Shown: one piece after another, positions 33,230-46,813 of the stretch
Layout of the letters: every line of letters starts with the position of its first letter
How positions within the stretch are numbered: the stretch's first letter is position 1
DNA from: Molossus alvarezi
Lineage: Eukaryota > Chordata > Mammalia > Chiroptera > Molossidae
Length of the DNA: 64,000 nt
NCBI GenBank assembly: GCA_037176705.1
Contig: CM073891.1
Coordinates: forward strand, 91,718,327 to 91,782,326
Direction of reading: 5' to 3'
Notes under the pieces: model-generated
Told to the model about the DNA's origin: nothing
The model's input: only the letters and a program-made list of their open reading frames with translations
Databases searched by the model: none
Translations under genes and position numbers: made by a program

Positions 33230-33900
33230 ACATCCTGTTGGCAACCACTCCCTTCTCACGCTCACTGCAGCTACATTCTCATGCTTTCTCAATATATACC
33301 TTTAGCTCTAGACTTTGATATCCAGGCTTTGTATGGTCCATGAATTGCAGACTTGTATTTTCAACTGCATACTGGATATCTCCACTTGGCTATCTAGAAC
33401 ACATCCCCAACTCTCAAACCACAGCAGGCCCAAAAGAGAACTCCTTGTTTCAAAACAACAGCACTCCTAAAATGGTGTCCTAACTTCCATTCTTATCCCC
33501 TTACATCAGACTCTCCACATAGGACCCAGAGAAATTCTTGTAAAATATAATCAGAAAATGACACTCTGTCATGCATTATCTTTCATTGGTTTTTCATCAC
33601 ACTAAAAACAACAACAACAACAACAACAAAATGAACAAAAAAATCCCCACACCAATCTGGCCTCTAGCCACCTCCACTTTTGTATTCAAATATTCTCCCT
33701 CAGTCTCTGTGCTAAAAAGTACTGACCTTGCTGTTTTTGAAACAATTTAAACATATTAAACACACCAAAATTATCTTTTTCAAATGTCCCTGAAACTTAC
33801 TCTTTTCAAGTCTCTGCTGAAAAGTCACCTTATCAGAGAGTGCTTTCCTAACCATTTACTCACTACTCCTTTACCATCTTGTATTTGTTTTAAAGCAAGC
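33230..33900 (+). repeat. L2 LINE fragment
   Basis: The order of phrases fits L2 3' sequence: ctcactgcagctacattctc, catcacactaaaaac, accaatctggcctctagccac, and then ctgctgaaaagtcaccttatc with agagagtgctttcctaacc. An (AAC)n microsatellite has grown inside it at about 33606-33630. Confidence 0.7.
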
Positions 33901-33968
33901 GGTGGACTATATGTTACCAGTCCAGATGACAATATCAGATCATCTGTTCTTAGACTTTTCAGTTATAA

Positions 33969-34655
33969 TGTTACAGCACCTCTCAGGGATACTAGAGAGG
34001 CGTCATCAGACAGCTCCCGAGTTGGAGGGAGAGGGCTGTCCCCTCCTGGGTTCTTGTCTTCTGGTATGAACGAATACAAATAAGAAACTCCAGATGATTG
34101 TGTTGTGTTAAAGAGAATTTATTAAGAAAGTAATTTATTAAGAAAGTAAAACATGTGAATTTATTAAAGGAGCAAGGCAAGCGAATTTATGCTTAGGCAT
34201 AAAGTACAGATGGGCTCTCTTGGCTAATCCGAAGTGAGTGTGGTTTTCTGTCTTATACACTTTTCTGTCTACAGATTTTTTAAATTCCTCTGCTAGATAT
34301 CTTGGTACAGATTAATTTTCAAGGTCCCTCTTTTGCTTTGTTGTGGTTTTCCAGAATTTGTGAAAAGCACCTGGCAATTTTATCTTGCCAAGCCCAGAGA
34401 CTGTTGGCTTTTCTGTTTCGGGAGTGAGATGAGATAAGACTGCAGTCTTCCTTCCCCTCCATCCCTCCTCTCTTCTGTCTTTGGAGAGACATTAAACATT
34501 TTCTCTCAAATGTCCTTGGCTGGGGGAAGATAAGTCTGGCTATTTATAAGCTGGCTGCAAGCTGCCAAACTATTTGGCTTTGTTTAATTTTTTTGTCTCT
34601 GTTTCCCTATTTCTCCTACCTTGGAATGTTTATAGCCTCTTGCCATCCTGTAACA
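33969..34655 (-). repeat. solo LTR, 687 bp
   Basis: Perfect 8-bp inverted termini (tgttacag...ctgtaaca), a 4-bp duplication ataa on each side, and several AATAAA-type signals near the 3' end on the minus strand. Four-base duplications and TG...CA ends fit a class I (gammaretrovirus-related) ERV. It is unrelated in sequence to the 8.3-14.0 kb provirus. No internal sequence lies on either side, so it is a recombination product. Confidence 0.82.
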
Positions 34656-34801
34656 ATAAGAGCTAATCCAATTGGCTTATGACAGTTTTGACAATGGATT
34701 TCTTTCTATTGCAACAAAATAATTAATATAAGATCTCACTTCCTATGAACAAAAAACTAAGCTAGGCTTCACTATCTGAATTTCACTTTTGAAACTATTG
34801 T

Positions 34802-34805
<4 letters not shown>

Positions 34806-34844
<39 letters not shown>
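34806..34844. repeat. (CT)n microsatellite
   Basis: About 19 pure CT units, just right of the solo LTR. Confidence 0.95.
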
Positions 34845-34847
<3 letters not shown>

Positions 34848-34859
34848 AGTGTGATTACT

Positions 34860-37800
34860 CTTTCCTTTATAAGACTTGAGACTATCCTTGTCAATATGAC
34901 TTAGTAAGGCTGTAGACCGCTTATACATCAACAGCAAGTAAAGGGAGCAGTTTCTGGATCTCACAGTCATATAGAGAAGAGTGCTTTCAGTGTAGTGATG
35001 CACCTGGCCTCATGCCACCCCACAGATCTATACTCACAAAGATCTACTGCCAGGGCTCTTCATTATCCAAAGCCAACCAGAAGCCAAAGGGTATGGTGCT
35101 GCAATGACAAGGTGCGCACATTTCAGCATGTCTGCCAGAGAGCAAGGCAAAGAAAAACGGCGAGGTCTGGAAGGGCAACGAGTGGATGTGTGGCATATCC
35201 TGGAAATCTTTTATCCACCTTTTGAAGACTAATTTATAATTATCTATTGAATTAGGAAGTAAAGCAATTGCCCCTTAGGGATTACTGAATAAAAAGAGAA
35301 CAATTTTAGACAGGGAATACAACAAGGCAAAGCAACCCTCATTCAAACTATTTGTTTTTGAGCATAAATGAAGCAATCTGGGGGAAAACAGTAACACAGA
35401 CACTTTTCAGGACTTACTGAAATCTGTTATAATTGTTCATCTAATTTCTTAGAGGCCAGTTTCTTAGAGGTAAATACAACTATATATTACCCTAGTTTAG
35501 CACTACTGTAAATCCCAGAAGCCTGCAAAAGCAGTCATAAAATATTAACATAAAATAAAATATTAAAATTATAAGACTCTTCCCAGAAATTTTATATGGG
35601 GTAATTTCTATAGACCTATGTAAACTTCAAAAATTTTCGGCTTTCTCAAGAATCAAATAATAAAATACACACTACAGTTAAAGTCATATTTTTAGATTGC
35701 TAGTTAAACATATTCTAATTATAATTACCTAGTTTAATTACATTCAGATAACTCAAAGTTTTGAGAAAAGACTTTCCAAGTTATCTTTGACATATTCTCC
35801 ACTTTTAACTGAAATCAAACATATAAACAACAGCCATTTATGCAAGAATGCAAACATCCACACTTTTTCAGAGATTCATCTGCTATGCCTGTTCCTGATA
35901 TTTGCATTCTGTGGTGATGACTATCAAAGAAATGAAAAGCATGGGCACTATGAAATAGCTAAAACCTCCAAGATAACCCAAATCACAAGTTTAGAAAGGC
36001 CTCATTCCATTAGGATCATGGATAATAAAATATCTAATGATATTTCTCAGATCTTTGCATGACTAGTTATTGTGTTTTAATGCATAAGATATAATACAGC
36101 CATTTTTCTACCATTATTGCCTTTATAAACTGCCTTTTCCCTTAAATACATAGAAAAACATTCTGCAAGTGACAAATTCTCTCACAAAAAAATGCTACTA
36201 AAATAAACCCCATATCTCTAGTCCAGATGAAACTACCCAGATACTATATTAGCTTCTTAGAAATGTTTAACTCAGGCTAAGGGTGGGGATGTGGGGTGTG
36301 CATTTCAAGTCAGTAATCAGGGAGTGCCGAACAAGGACACTGGATGAAGATGGCTGATGAACACAAGAGCCCTCTCCAACCCAAATCACCTTTCCACGGC
36401 CATAGATTTTTTACAAAATAATGAATCTAAAGTGGTGATGGCAAACCAGAATATGTTTTTATTAATTAGCTGTATCATTGAGGAATTTGTTAAACACAGA
36501 AAACAGAGAAGAGGCTCATGTAAAGTATAATCCAAAAGGCATACAGAAGAGGACTAAGTGGTAGATGTGAATGGCGATAAAGGATGTTTCAAGCCCAAAG
36601 CAACATATTCAAACAGTTGGGGAGGTCCCCACAAAGGGATTATTTGGGTGAGTGCAAGTGGAATAACTAGACAGTGTTCTCTCCTTCTCTGGCCATCAGC
36701 TGAATTTGCTCTCAGACTAAAGTGCCGAGGGTGAGTGCTCAAATTCTTGACGCCAGACATAATCAGACAAAAATTTCTGGCAGTGTCTACCAGCATTTTG
36801 CCCCCACAGTCTCCTGAGGCCAGCTCTGATGTCAGAACATCCATCCACAGCCAGGCAAACAAAAATTATCAAACAAAATTATGAGGAACTAGTAAAACAT
36901 CACCAAAGATTGGAGGAAAATATGCTTTATTGACATAAGTCACCAAACCCAGTTTGATGAGAAATTAATCTCAAGTTTTTGAGAACACTCAAAAACTTTA
37001 AAACTTTCACAGTAAAGATGTTATATTATCGATGTGGAATGTTAAATGAGATACAGATGTGGAGATATTAAATGAGTATAAAATAATTGGTACCAAAATT
37101 TACACCGATAAGATTTAAAGGCTAAGTTAAATGGATACTTTTCCTAGGGAAATATAAACCAGCCAAATTGGCTCCAGAGTGATAGAAACTATGAATCAAT
37201 GAGTAATTATAGATAAAATGGAAAAGACAATAAAAGATCTACTAAAAAATGCACAATGGAAAAACTCTTAAACTGGGGGAGGAACAAAATCTCTGCCAAC
37301 CTAAAGAAAATGAGAAGTGGAAATAGAGATTTTATCTTAGATAATAGTACCAATAATCCCAAACTTTAAATAGTAATACAGGACACTAAGTGCATTAAAC
37401 ACTGGACAACTTTGAGGAAGTTGAGAGAGATCACCAACTACTTCGGATCATGAGCAAATCTGTCAGAGCTGTGGGTTTCCAAAGTGGTTGATACTATCCA
37501 ACAGAAAATTAACCCTGTTAGGCATCAGGATTGAGCGGGAAGGCTGAAGAAGCCTTCCTGATTCTTCTTTGTCGTCATGGAGTGGCAAGGGAGTTGGAGT
37601 TAAAGGAAAAGACCTATACAGAATGTTTACCACACTCTTCCTCATCTCAGCCCAAAGTACTGTTCTGGTCTTTTCCTACATTAAATTCTGTAAATCACTG
37701 GGGCCAAGAAGAACTTCTCACATTCAAAGGTATGCAGCAATGGAAAAGAAACATGTGGGTAAAAAGTCATACAAGAATATGAAAAGCTAAAAACAAAGAT

Positions 37801-38985
37801 GGCCAACAAAATATTTTAACATAGAGTAGACAAAAACTTTGGTGAAGTATTTTTCTATTAAATCAAATATCTTGGTTTAAAAAAGATGCCTCCATGCATG
37901 AAGATTTCAAGACAGGGATGTAGGAACTCAGCGGGAAACTAATAATACAATAAAGAGAACTGAGAATGAAAATAAAAGCACAATTGAAACATTCATACCA
38001 CTGAAGACAAATCTACTATATTAAGAAAAAATTTTTAGTATATTGAATTAATACAAAAATAAAAAATAACTGCATTTAAATAATTAGAAAGAGATGTGAA
38101 AGTTTGTCAAAATAGATCCCTTATATGCATATTTGAGTCATGTAGAAGAAAACTGAACAATTATAACAGAAAACAAACTTAAAGATATAAATCAAGAAAA
38201 AAATTCCTGAAATAAAAAAAACAAACAAAAACATTTGACTCAATGAATTGAAGGTGAACTTGGATTCTAATTAAAATTGACTCAGACTTATTAATACTGT
38301 GACATTTGTCCATAAATTTTCTGGACTTAAAACTAAAGAAAGATTTTAGTGGCAAACTTATAAGATCTACTTATTTTAAGAGGTATGTATCAGATTTGTT
38401 TTAACCTTCTTTGTAGCATTTTTAAATAAGAGAAGAAAGTGAGGTAATTCAGGGAAGTCCTCAGGTAAGGAAAATATGACTCAAATATTTTGTACTGTTC
38501 TAAAGCTCTATTCATATATAGAGGCAACAGACAAGTAATAGTGGCTGACTCCCTTGCTATGGCCAGCACTGAAAAACGTAGGCTGGTTGTTCTTATTTGG
38601 ATAGTCTATGTTATTTACACAAAAATTAAAAGGACTTATTAAAAGCTGAAGTGGCTTGTGAACTTCCAAAACTGAGAGGCAAAAAGGCGAATGAAATGTG
38701 TCTCAAACTTATTTTAACATACATTGATCTTTTCTGAGAGCACATTCCAGGAAACGGGTTTGTGCAAATGTTGTACAAGTCTCCGCAGTGCAATTCTTTT
38801 TAGCTTGTCAGTTACCTTCCTGGAATAATAAATAACGAAACCTAGACACAAATAAAAAAAGTTTTCATTTATTTTTCAAATTTGTAAGCATAATTTTATT
38901 GGGCTGAACTTACATTATATATAAATGGTAAGTATTTCTTATAATTTTAAATTATATTATGATATTTTCTTTCTTTTTTAAAAAT
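34860..38985. other. unassigned sequence
   Basis: AT-rich, no recognised repeats. The GC-richer islands at 34980-35230 and 36290-36870 contain ORFs (36554-36862 minus, 102 codons; 34995-35225 plus) without family signatures; they may be decayed elements or pseudogene pieces. Confidence 0.4.
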
Positions 38986-39197
38986 TATTTTTCTTTACTG
39001 ATTTGAGAGAGAGAGAAAGGGAGAGGGAGAGAGATAGAGACATCCATGAGAGAGAACATCGATTGGCCTCCTCCTGCATGCCCCCACACTGGAAATCAGG
39101 CCCACACCCTCGGCATGTGCCCAGACTGAGAATCAAACCAGTGACCTCCTGGTGCATGGGTCAATGCTCAATCTCCTGAGCCACACCAGCCGGGCTA
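38986..39197 (-). repeat. Ves-type SINE
   Basis: Plus strand gagagagagagaaagggagag, reverse tRNA-like part, ending gagccacaccagccgggct. attttctttctt repeats on both sides. Confidence 0.9.
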
Positions 39198-40178
39198 TTT
39201 TCTTTCTTAATTAAAACTGCTTTAATATCACTCATTTATAAGTACAAACATACCTAAAAGATATCGTGGGTTCAGTTTCAGACCAGCACAGTAAAGTGAA
39301 TATCACAAAAAAGTGAGTCACACAGATTTTTGGTTTCCAGTGCATATTATAATTATGTTTATACTATACTGTAATAGCATTATGTCTAAAAATGTACACA
39401 CCTTAACTAAAAGTTTCTAACTCTTATCTGAGTTTTTGTTGTTAGAAAGTCCTACTTTCAATTTGTAAAAAATGCAAAATTTGCAAAGTGCAATGAAACA
39501 AAGGATGCCCGTAGTTAAAAAAACACATACGTATTCCTGATTTCTCTTTTCAGCCACTTGTATTTTCCGCATCTTAAGTCTGATGGTATAAGAGACTCTC
39601 TCTTGGCTTTTCCACTTTCGTTTTCAATTTCTCCCTTCTATTTCAAGGGCAAATACAAATTTAAAATAAGAGACAATTCTCCACACTGAAAAAGGGGAAG
39701 AAACTCTCCTTTACTTCTTTTCTTAGAGAACTTATGTTAGAAAATTTGTAAGTTCTTTCTCTGCCTTTCTGAAGTGTATGTGAATATTGTTAGAAGCTAA
39801 ATACTCCTCCTACCAGCTTTCTGACATAGGTATGTCTCTCTTAAGGAAACAGGAGCCTTCACTCATCCCTATATCCCAGTCATAAATATGTGAGAGGTTT
39901 GTTTTTCCTTTGCATATAGTCAATTAACTAACACGACTGTCATGTCAATTACGTACTAGGTAAATTTAGAATAAACTATGTGTGACAACTGGTGCTGTCA
40001 ACTTCTCTTTCTTGAGTACTAGTTATTGTTTATCTTTAGAACATAGATGTAATAAATTGTATCTGCTTGTCTATAAAAAGGCTGAGCTTTCCTGGTGTCT
40101 TTTCAATCTCTCAGCAGATTGCTTGTGGTATACATCACATTCTGATAATGCATTTTCATTAATAAAACCATTCTCTTG
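39198..40178. other. unique AT-rich sequence
   Basis: No element or exon recognised. Confidence 0.5.
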
Positions 40179-40410
40179 CCCTGGACGGTTTGGCTCAGCG
40201 GTTAAAGCGGCGACTTGCAGTCCAGAGAGACCTGGGTTCAGTTCCCGCGAAGGGCACATACCTCGGTTGCAGTTTGTCCCCAGCCCTGGTTGGGTTGTGC
40301 GGATGGCAACCCTCGATGTCCCTTTCACATCGATGTTTCTCTCTCTCTCTCCCTCCAACTCTATCTGAACAAAAAATGGAGAAATTTCCTCGGGTGAGGA
40401 TGAAAAAAAA
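40179..40410 (+). repeat. Ves-type SINE
   Basis: Well preserved copy with the head ccctggacggtttggctcag and the cctcgggtgaggat tail. Confidence 0.93.
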
Positions 40411-40860
40411 AAAGTTTTCTTTCTCCTCAACCTTTGTGGAGAGGTTTACAGGTTGGTTTCTTTGTTTTTCCTTACTTAATAGGCAGAACCTATTTATTTG
40501 TTGTTTTTTATTTTTTATTTTACTTTATTTTTAAATTTTATTTTTGTTACAGATGTTTCTCTTTTTTTAACCCATTGACAGCCTCCTCCCCATCCCCACC
40601 CCCATGCCCTGTCCTTGGCATTGTTGTCCAAGTCCATTGGTTATGCATATATGCACTTAAGTTCTGTGGTTTATCTCCTCCCTCCCCCCACATCTCCCTC
40701 TTCTGAGGGTTGTCAGTCCGTACCCTACTTCCATGTTTCTGGGGCTACACTATTCTTCAGACTGTTATGTTCATTATATTCCACAAATAAGTGAGATCAT
40801 GTGGTATTTGTCTTTTTCTGCTTGGCTTCTTTCACTTAGGATAATACTCTCCAGGTGCCT

Positions 40861-43800
40861 TCATGTCATCTCAAAGGATAAGAGATCTTTCTTTCTTACA
40901 GCTGCATAGTACTCCATTGTGTATATGTACCACTGTTTTTTTATCCATTCGTATACTGATGGACACTTGGGCTGTTTCCAGATCTTAGCTATTGTAAATA
41001 GTGCTGCTATGAATATGGGGGTACATATATTCTTTCTGATTGGTGTTTCAGGCTTCTTAGAGTATATTCCTAGAACTTGGATCACTGAGTCAAATGGCAA
41101 TTCAATTTTTAATTTTTGAGGTAACAGCAAATTATTTTCCATAGTGGCTGCACCAGTCTGCATTCCCACCAGCAGTGTATTAGAGTCCTCTTTTCTCCAC
41201 ACCCTTGCCAACACTTGTTGTTTGATGATTTGTTGATGGCAGCCATTCTGAAAGGTGTGAGGTGATACCTCATTGTTGTTTTAATTTGCATCTCTCTGAT
41301 GATTAGTGATGTTGAGCATTTCTTCACGTCTCTTGGCCATTTGTATGTCCTGTTTGGAGAGGTGTCTATTCAGCTCCTCTGCCCATTTTTCAGTTGAGTT
41401 CTTTGTTTTCCTTTTCTTGAGTTGTATGAGTACTCCATATATTTTGGAAATTAACCCCTTATCTGATATATCATTGGCAACGATGTTCTCCCATACAGTG
41501 GGTTGCCTTTCCATTTTGATAATGGTATCTTTTGCTGTGCAGAAGCTTTTTAGTTTGATATAGTCTCATGTGTTCATTTTGTCCTTTGTTTCTGTTGCCT
41601 TAGGTGATGTATCAGTGAAAATTCTGATGCGTATGATGTCTGAAATTTTGTTGCCTACATTTTCTTCTAGAATTTTTATGGATACACGGGTCACATTTAA
41701 GTCTTTTATCCATTTTGAGTTTATTCTTGTGTATGGTGTAAGTTGATGGTCTAGTTTCATTTTTTTGCATGTAGCCGCTCAATTTTCCCAACACCATTTA
41801 TTAAAGAGGCTGTCTTTATTCCATTGTATGCTCTTGCCTCCTTTGTCAAATATTAATTCAGCATAGTGTCTTGGGTCCATTTCTGAGTTCTCTATTCTGT
41901 TCCACTGGTCTATATGCCTGTTCTTGTGCCAGTATCAGGCAGTTTTGATTACAGTCACTTTGTAGTATAACCTGATATCTGGTATTGTGATCCCACCTGC
42001 TTTGTCCTTCTTTTTCAAAATTTCTGTGGCTATTTGGGGTCTTTTTTTATTCCATATGGACTTTTGAAGTATTTGTTCTAGTACTGTGAAATATGTCGTT
42101 GGTATTTTGATGGGGATTGCATTTAATTTATAGATTGCTTTGGGTAATATGGACATTTTAATGATGTTAATTATTCCAATCCATGAACAACATATGTGCT
42201 TCCACTTTTTTATACCTTCCTGTATTTCTTTTTTCAATGTCCTGTAGTTTTCTGCAAATAGGTTCTTTAACTCTTTGGTTTAGTTTATTCCTAGGTATCT
42301 TAATTTTTTTGCCACAAATGTAAATGGGATTGTTTTTTCAGTTTCTCTTTCTGTGAGTTCATCATTGGTGTATAAGAATGCCATCGATTTCTTGACGTTA
42401 ATTTTGTATCCTGCTACTTTTCCAAATTCATTTATTAAGTCTAGTAGATTTTTGATGGAGTCTTTAGGGTTTTCTATGTATAATATCATGTCATCTGCAA
42501 ATAATGACAGTTTCACTTCTTCCTTTCCAATTTGGATCCCTTTTATTTTTTCTTCATGTCTCATTGCTGTGGCTAAGACTTCCAGTACTGTGTTAAATAA
42601 GAGTGGCAAAAGTGGGCATCCCTGTCTTGTTACTCTTCTTAAGGGAAATGCTTTTAGTTTTTGCCCATTGAGTATGATGTTGGCTGTAGGTCTTTCATAT
42701 ATGGCCTTTGGCTTTCATATATGTCGAGATATGATCCCTCTATTCCCACATTGCTGAGTGTTTTTATCAGAAATGCTGGATTTTGTCGAATGCTTTTTCA
42801 GCATCTATTTATATGATCATGTGTTTTTTATTCTTTATTTTGTTTATGTGGTGTATCACATTTACTGATTTGCAAACATTATACCAGCTTTGCATCCCTG
42901 GGATGAATCCCATTTGGTCGTGGTGAACAATTTTTTTGATGTGTTCCTGGATCTGATTTGCTAGTATTTTGTTCAGGATTTTGGCGTCTATGTTCATCAG
43001 GGATATTGGCCTGTAGTTTTCTTTCTTCCTAATGTCTTTTCCTGGTTTTGGAATTAGAATTATGCTGGCCTCATAAAACGAGTTTGGAAGTCTTCCTTCT
43101 TCATGAATTTTTTGAAATAGTTTGAGGAGAATGGGTGTTAGTTCTTTTTTGAATGTTCGGTAAAACTCCCCCGTGAAGCCATCTGGGCCTGGGCTTTTGT
43201 TTGCTGGGAGAGTCATGATTACCTCTTTAATTTCCTTAGTTGTTATTGATCTTTTCAAGTTTTCTATCTCTTCCTGATCCAGTTTTGGGAGACTATGAGT
43301 TTCTAGAAATTTGTTCATTTGGCTTAGATTGTCGAATTTGTTGCCATATAATTGTTCATAGCAGTTGTTAACGATCTTTTGTATTTCTGTGGTGTCAGTT
43401 GTTACTTCTCCTCTTTCATTTCTAATTTTGTGTATTTGGGTTCTCTCTCTTTGTTTCTTGGTGAGTTTAGTTAAGGGTCCATCAATTTCATTTATCTTTT
43501 CAAAAAACCATTTTTTTGTTTCATTGATTCTTTGAATTGTTTTCTTGGTCTCTATGTCATTTATTTCTGCTCTGATCTTTACTATTTCCTCCCTTCTACT
43601 TCTGCTGGAGTTTGTTTGTTTGTTTGTTTGCTTTCTAATTCTTTAAGTTGTGAGGATAGACAGTCAATTACAAATTTTTATTTTTTCTTGAGGTAGGTCT
43701 GTAGTGCTATGAACTTCCCTCTCAAAACTGTTTTCGCTGAATCCCAGCGTGTGTTCATTTTCATGAAGTTTTTAATTTTTTCTTTGAACTTCTTGGTAAC

Positions 43801-44328
43801 CCATTCATTATTTAATAACATGCTATTTAGCCTCCATGTGTTCAAATGTCTTTGCATGTTTTTGTACAGTTGATTTCCAGTTTATTGCCATTGTGATCTG
43901 AGAAGATGCTTGATATGATTTCAGTCTTCTTGAACTAGTAGAGATTTGGTTTGTGTCCTATCGTGTGGTCCATCTTTGAGAATGTCCCATGTGCACTTGA
44001 GAAGAATGTGAATTCTGTAGTTTTGGGGTGTAATTCTCTGTTGATATCTATTAAATCTATTTGGTCTAGTGCTTCATTTAGAATCTCTGTTTCCTTGTTA
44101 ATTTTTTTGTCCAGAGTATCTATCCAGTGATGTCATCGGGGTGTTGAAGTCTCCTGCTTTGATTGTATTGCTGTCGATTTTTCCTTTGAAGTCTTCCAGA
44201 AGATTTTTAATATATTTTGGTGCTCCTATATTGGGTACATATATGTTTACCAAGGTTATATCTTCCTGTTGGATCAATTCTTTCAATATTATGTAGTGGC
44301 CTTCTTTGTCTGTAGTTATGGCCTTCAT
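40861..44328 (-). pseudogene. L1 ORF2 (endonuclease, reverse transcriptase, C-terminal Cys region), broken
   Basis: From the 5' side on the minus strand: an endonuclease piece with NIYVPN and GDFNTP (44098-44328); an RT piece with SPGPDG and ILIPKPGKD (42809-43318); the RT active-site piece with FADDM (42280-42609); further fragments at 41935-42237 and 41281-41514; and the C-terminal Cys/Trp segment around CWWEC (41109-41327), ending EYYAAVRKKD (40861-41214). All of ORF2 is represented, but frameshifts and stops divide it into at least six frames. Confidence 0.9.
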
Positions 44329-45164
44329 TTTGAAATCTATTTTATCAGATATGAGTATTGCTACCCCAGCCTTTTTTTCCTTTCCGTTTGCTTGGAAGAC
44401 TTTTTTCTATCCCTTCACTTTCAACCTATGTGAGTCTTTTGTTGTGAGGTGGGTTTCTTGTAAATAACATATAGATGAGTCATGTTTTCTTATTCAATCA
44501 GCTACTCTGTGTTTTTTTTATCAGAGTATTTGGTCCATTTACATTTAAAGTGATTATCGATATGTACTTATTTATTGCCATTTTTGTTTAGTTTTGTTAT
44601 ATTTTTCTTTCTATTACTTCTACTAATTACAGTAGTCCTTTAACATTTCTTGCAGTGCTGGTTTGGTATTAATGTTTTTCCTTAGCTTGTCTTTGTCTGG
44701 GAAGCTCTGTATTTGACTTTCTATTTTGAATGATAGCCTTACTATAGAGTAGTCTTGGATTCAGATCCTGGTTTTTCTTGACCTTGATTACTTCATGCCA
44801 TTCCCTTCTGGCCTGTAGTGTTTCTGTGGAGAAGTCAGCTGAGAACCTTATGGGGGTTCCTTTGTAGGTAACCTGTTGCTTATCTCTTGCTACTTTTAGG
44901 ATTCTCTGTTGTCTTTAATTTTTGGCATTTTAATTACTATGTGTCTTGGTGTGGGCCTTTTTGGGTTCTTCTTATTTGGGGCTCTCTGTGCTTCTTGAAC
45001 TTGAATGCCTTCTTCTTTCACCAAATTAGGGAAGTTTTCTGTCACTATTTCTTCGAATATATTCTCTAACCCTTGCTCATTTTCTTCTTTTTGGGGGACT
45101 CCTATGGTGAATATTATTATGTTTCCAGTTGTCCCACAGTTCTCTTAAGCTGTCTTCCCATTTT

Positions 45165-45437
45165 TTAATCGTTTTTTCCTTTTGGTTTTCTGATTGGTCG
45201 ATTTTTTTCTACCCTGTCTTCTAATTCACTGATCCAGTTCTCAGCTTCCTCTACTTTGCTGTTTAGACCTTCCAATGTGTTCTTTATTTCTGATATGTCA
45301 TTCTTGCTTTCTTCTTGGTTGTTTTTAATTTCCAGTTGGTTGATTTTCAACATCTCCATGTCCTTACTCATGCCATTAAGCTTCCTCAAAATCATGGCTC
45401 TGAATTCTAGCTCTGTTAACTTGCTTAACTGCTCCAC
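45165..45437 (-). pseudogene. L1 ORF1 start, broken
   Basis: The 90-codon frame has heptad-like coiled-coil sequence and the ENWISELEDRVE segment typical of the end of the L1 ORF1p coiled coil. The RNA-binding part continues in other frames to about 44400. ORF1p is the RNA chaperone of the L1 particle; this copy cannot make it. Confidence 0.85.
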
Positions 45438-46340
45438 ATTATCTCATCTTTGGTAGAGGTCTCTTGTTCTTTCAGTTGGATTTTGTTTCTGTGTGTCACC
45501 ATTTTGGCTATCACAGTGGGCTTTGGAGTGTGCCAAATTTTCCCTGTGGGTGTTGGTGTTCTGCTGTTTGTGGCTCCCTCTCCTGGGTTTGGATGAGCAA
45601 TGGAGGACCCACGTTAAACACCACTGTTAAGTCTTACTTTCCTGGTTAGAGCTGCTAGCCCAGGAATGGTACATTTATCTTCTTGCTTTTTCCCTGGAGG
45701 CTATCAGTAGTGGTTTCTTGAAGAGTCTTGGGTTCTCAGTTGAATGAAAACTCCCTCAGGTGCTCAGCATCAGGGGATTTCCTGAAGGTGGGGCAGATGC
45801 TGGTTGTTAGTGAGTCTCAATTTGCATTTCAATGGCTCACCTGGGTGGGGTTGAATCTCTGAGGGAGAGGTCGCTGCCTCTCTCCAGAGCCCTGGGAAGG
45901 AGTAAGATGGCTACTGTCCTGCGTGGCTGCCACTCTGCAAAAGCTCTGAACCCCCTCCAAATCCTGAATGTCCCCACACAGTTCCAGTCCAGTCTGCCTT
46001 CTCTCTGCTGGAGCCGAAGGTGAGTGGCTCTGGCTATATTAGCATCTGTCCCAGCTCTGCTCTGTGGAGCTGCTTGGGAATTTAACCTGAGGGTGCTACT
46101 CACAGCTAAGACCGCTGCTGTCTGTGGGCTCCCAGTCCCCCTCTCGTGCCTCCACAATCCTACCAGGATCTAGTCAGTGTCCCTTGTTATATGATCCTCA
46201 CAAGCTGCTTTTCTGTTGCTTTTTCCCATCGATTTGGCTTTATTTTAGTTGTAATTCCAGTTTGGTCCTGGGAGATGGTCTGTGTAGCTTCCATTCACTC
46301 TGCCGCCATTTTGGTATTTCTGGTTTTCAGGGTTTTTAAT

Positions 46341-46813
46341 TAAATTTCTTCAACATTGGCTTTACCTGAAATGGTGTTCCTAGATGACTTAGATGATGCC
46401 AGAAACTTTGAGTTACCAGGCTGTACATGGTTACACCTAGAAGCTGGACTGAAGAAAATAAATGAGATAATCATTCAGAAAGAATCGACAGATGAGACTC
46501 AGTGGGAGAGAGTAAAAGTGCAGTTCCAGTTGTATGTCTACAGCTGTGGAGAGAATGTAGTTATGACTGAGACAGTACATGTAGATAAAACAGAGAACTT
46601 TATTAACTCCTAATCTGTGGAATGGAAGGACACAGAGGAAGCAAGAATGTGAAGATACAGGGTAGTGCGGAAAAGGCAGGAGAGGGACTTAAAACAAGAG
46701 TTTTCAATGCTGTAAAGAGGATGGTGAGGAGGGGCACTGAGAAATCTGCCACTGGATATGTCAAGTATAGGGGAAGAAAAATAATTTTCCCTAAACACTT
46801 CTAGTTTCTTACC
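46341..46813 (+). other. unassigned block with an 85-codon ORF (46356-46613)
   Basis: The ORF begins MALPEMVFLDDLDDARN, is rich in acidic and aromatic residues, and looks protein-like. It has no splice sites or upstream signal that I can support. It may be a fragment of an old element or processed pseudogene; the family is not recognised. Confidence 0.35.

Larger units (their letters stand above)
40505..46340 (-). mobile_element. near full-length, inactive L1 retrotransposon
   Basis: About 5.8 kb. The 3' UTR and A-tail complement lie at 40505-40860, ORF2 pieces at 40861-44330, ORF1 pieces at about 44400-45437, and a 5' UTR at about 45440-46320. The 5' end carries a YY1-type AATGGCGGC (46301-46312 on the complement), the hallmark of complete mammalian L1 5' ends. 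Reading frames are broken many times, so the copy is dead. Confidence 0.92.

Noticed and set aside
33604..33630. CRISPR-like or other spaced repeats
   Set aside because: Only simple microsatellites were seen; no spaced identical repeats occur anywhere in the window.
36554..36862. 102-codon minus-strand ORF as a gene
   Set aside because: No recognised domain, start context or splice structure; length is within chance for a GC-richer patch.
41306..42757. Plus-strand ORFs across 41.3-42.8 kb
   Set aside because: They are antisense shadows of L1 ORF2.
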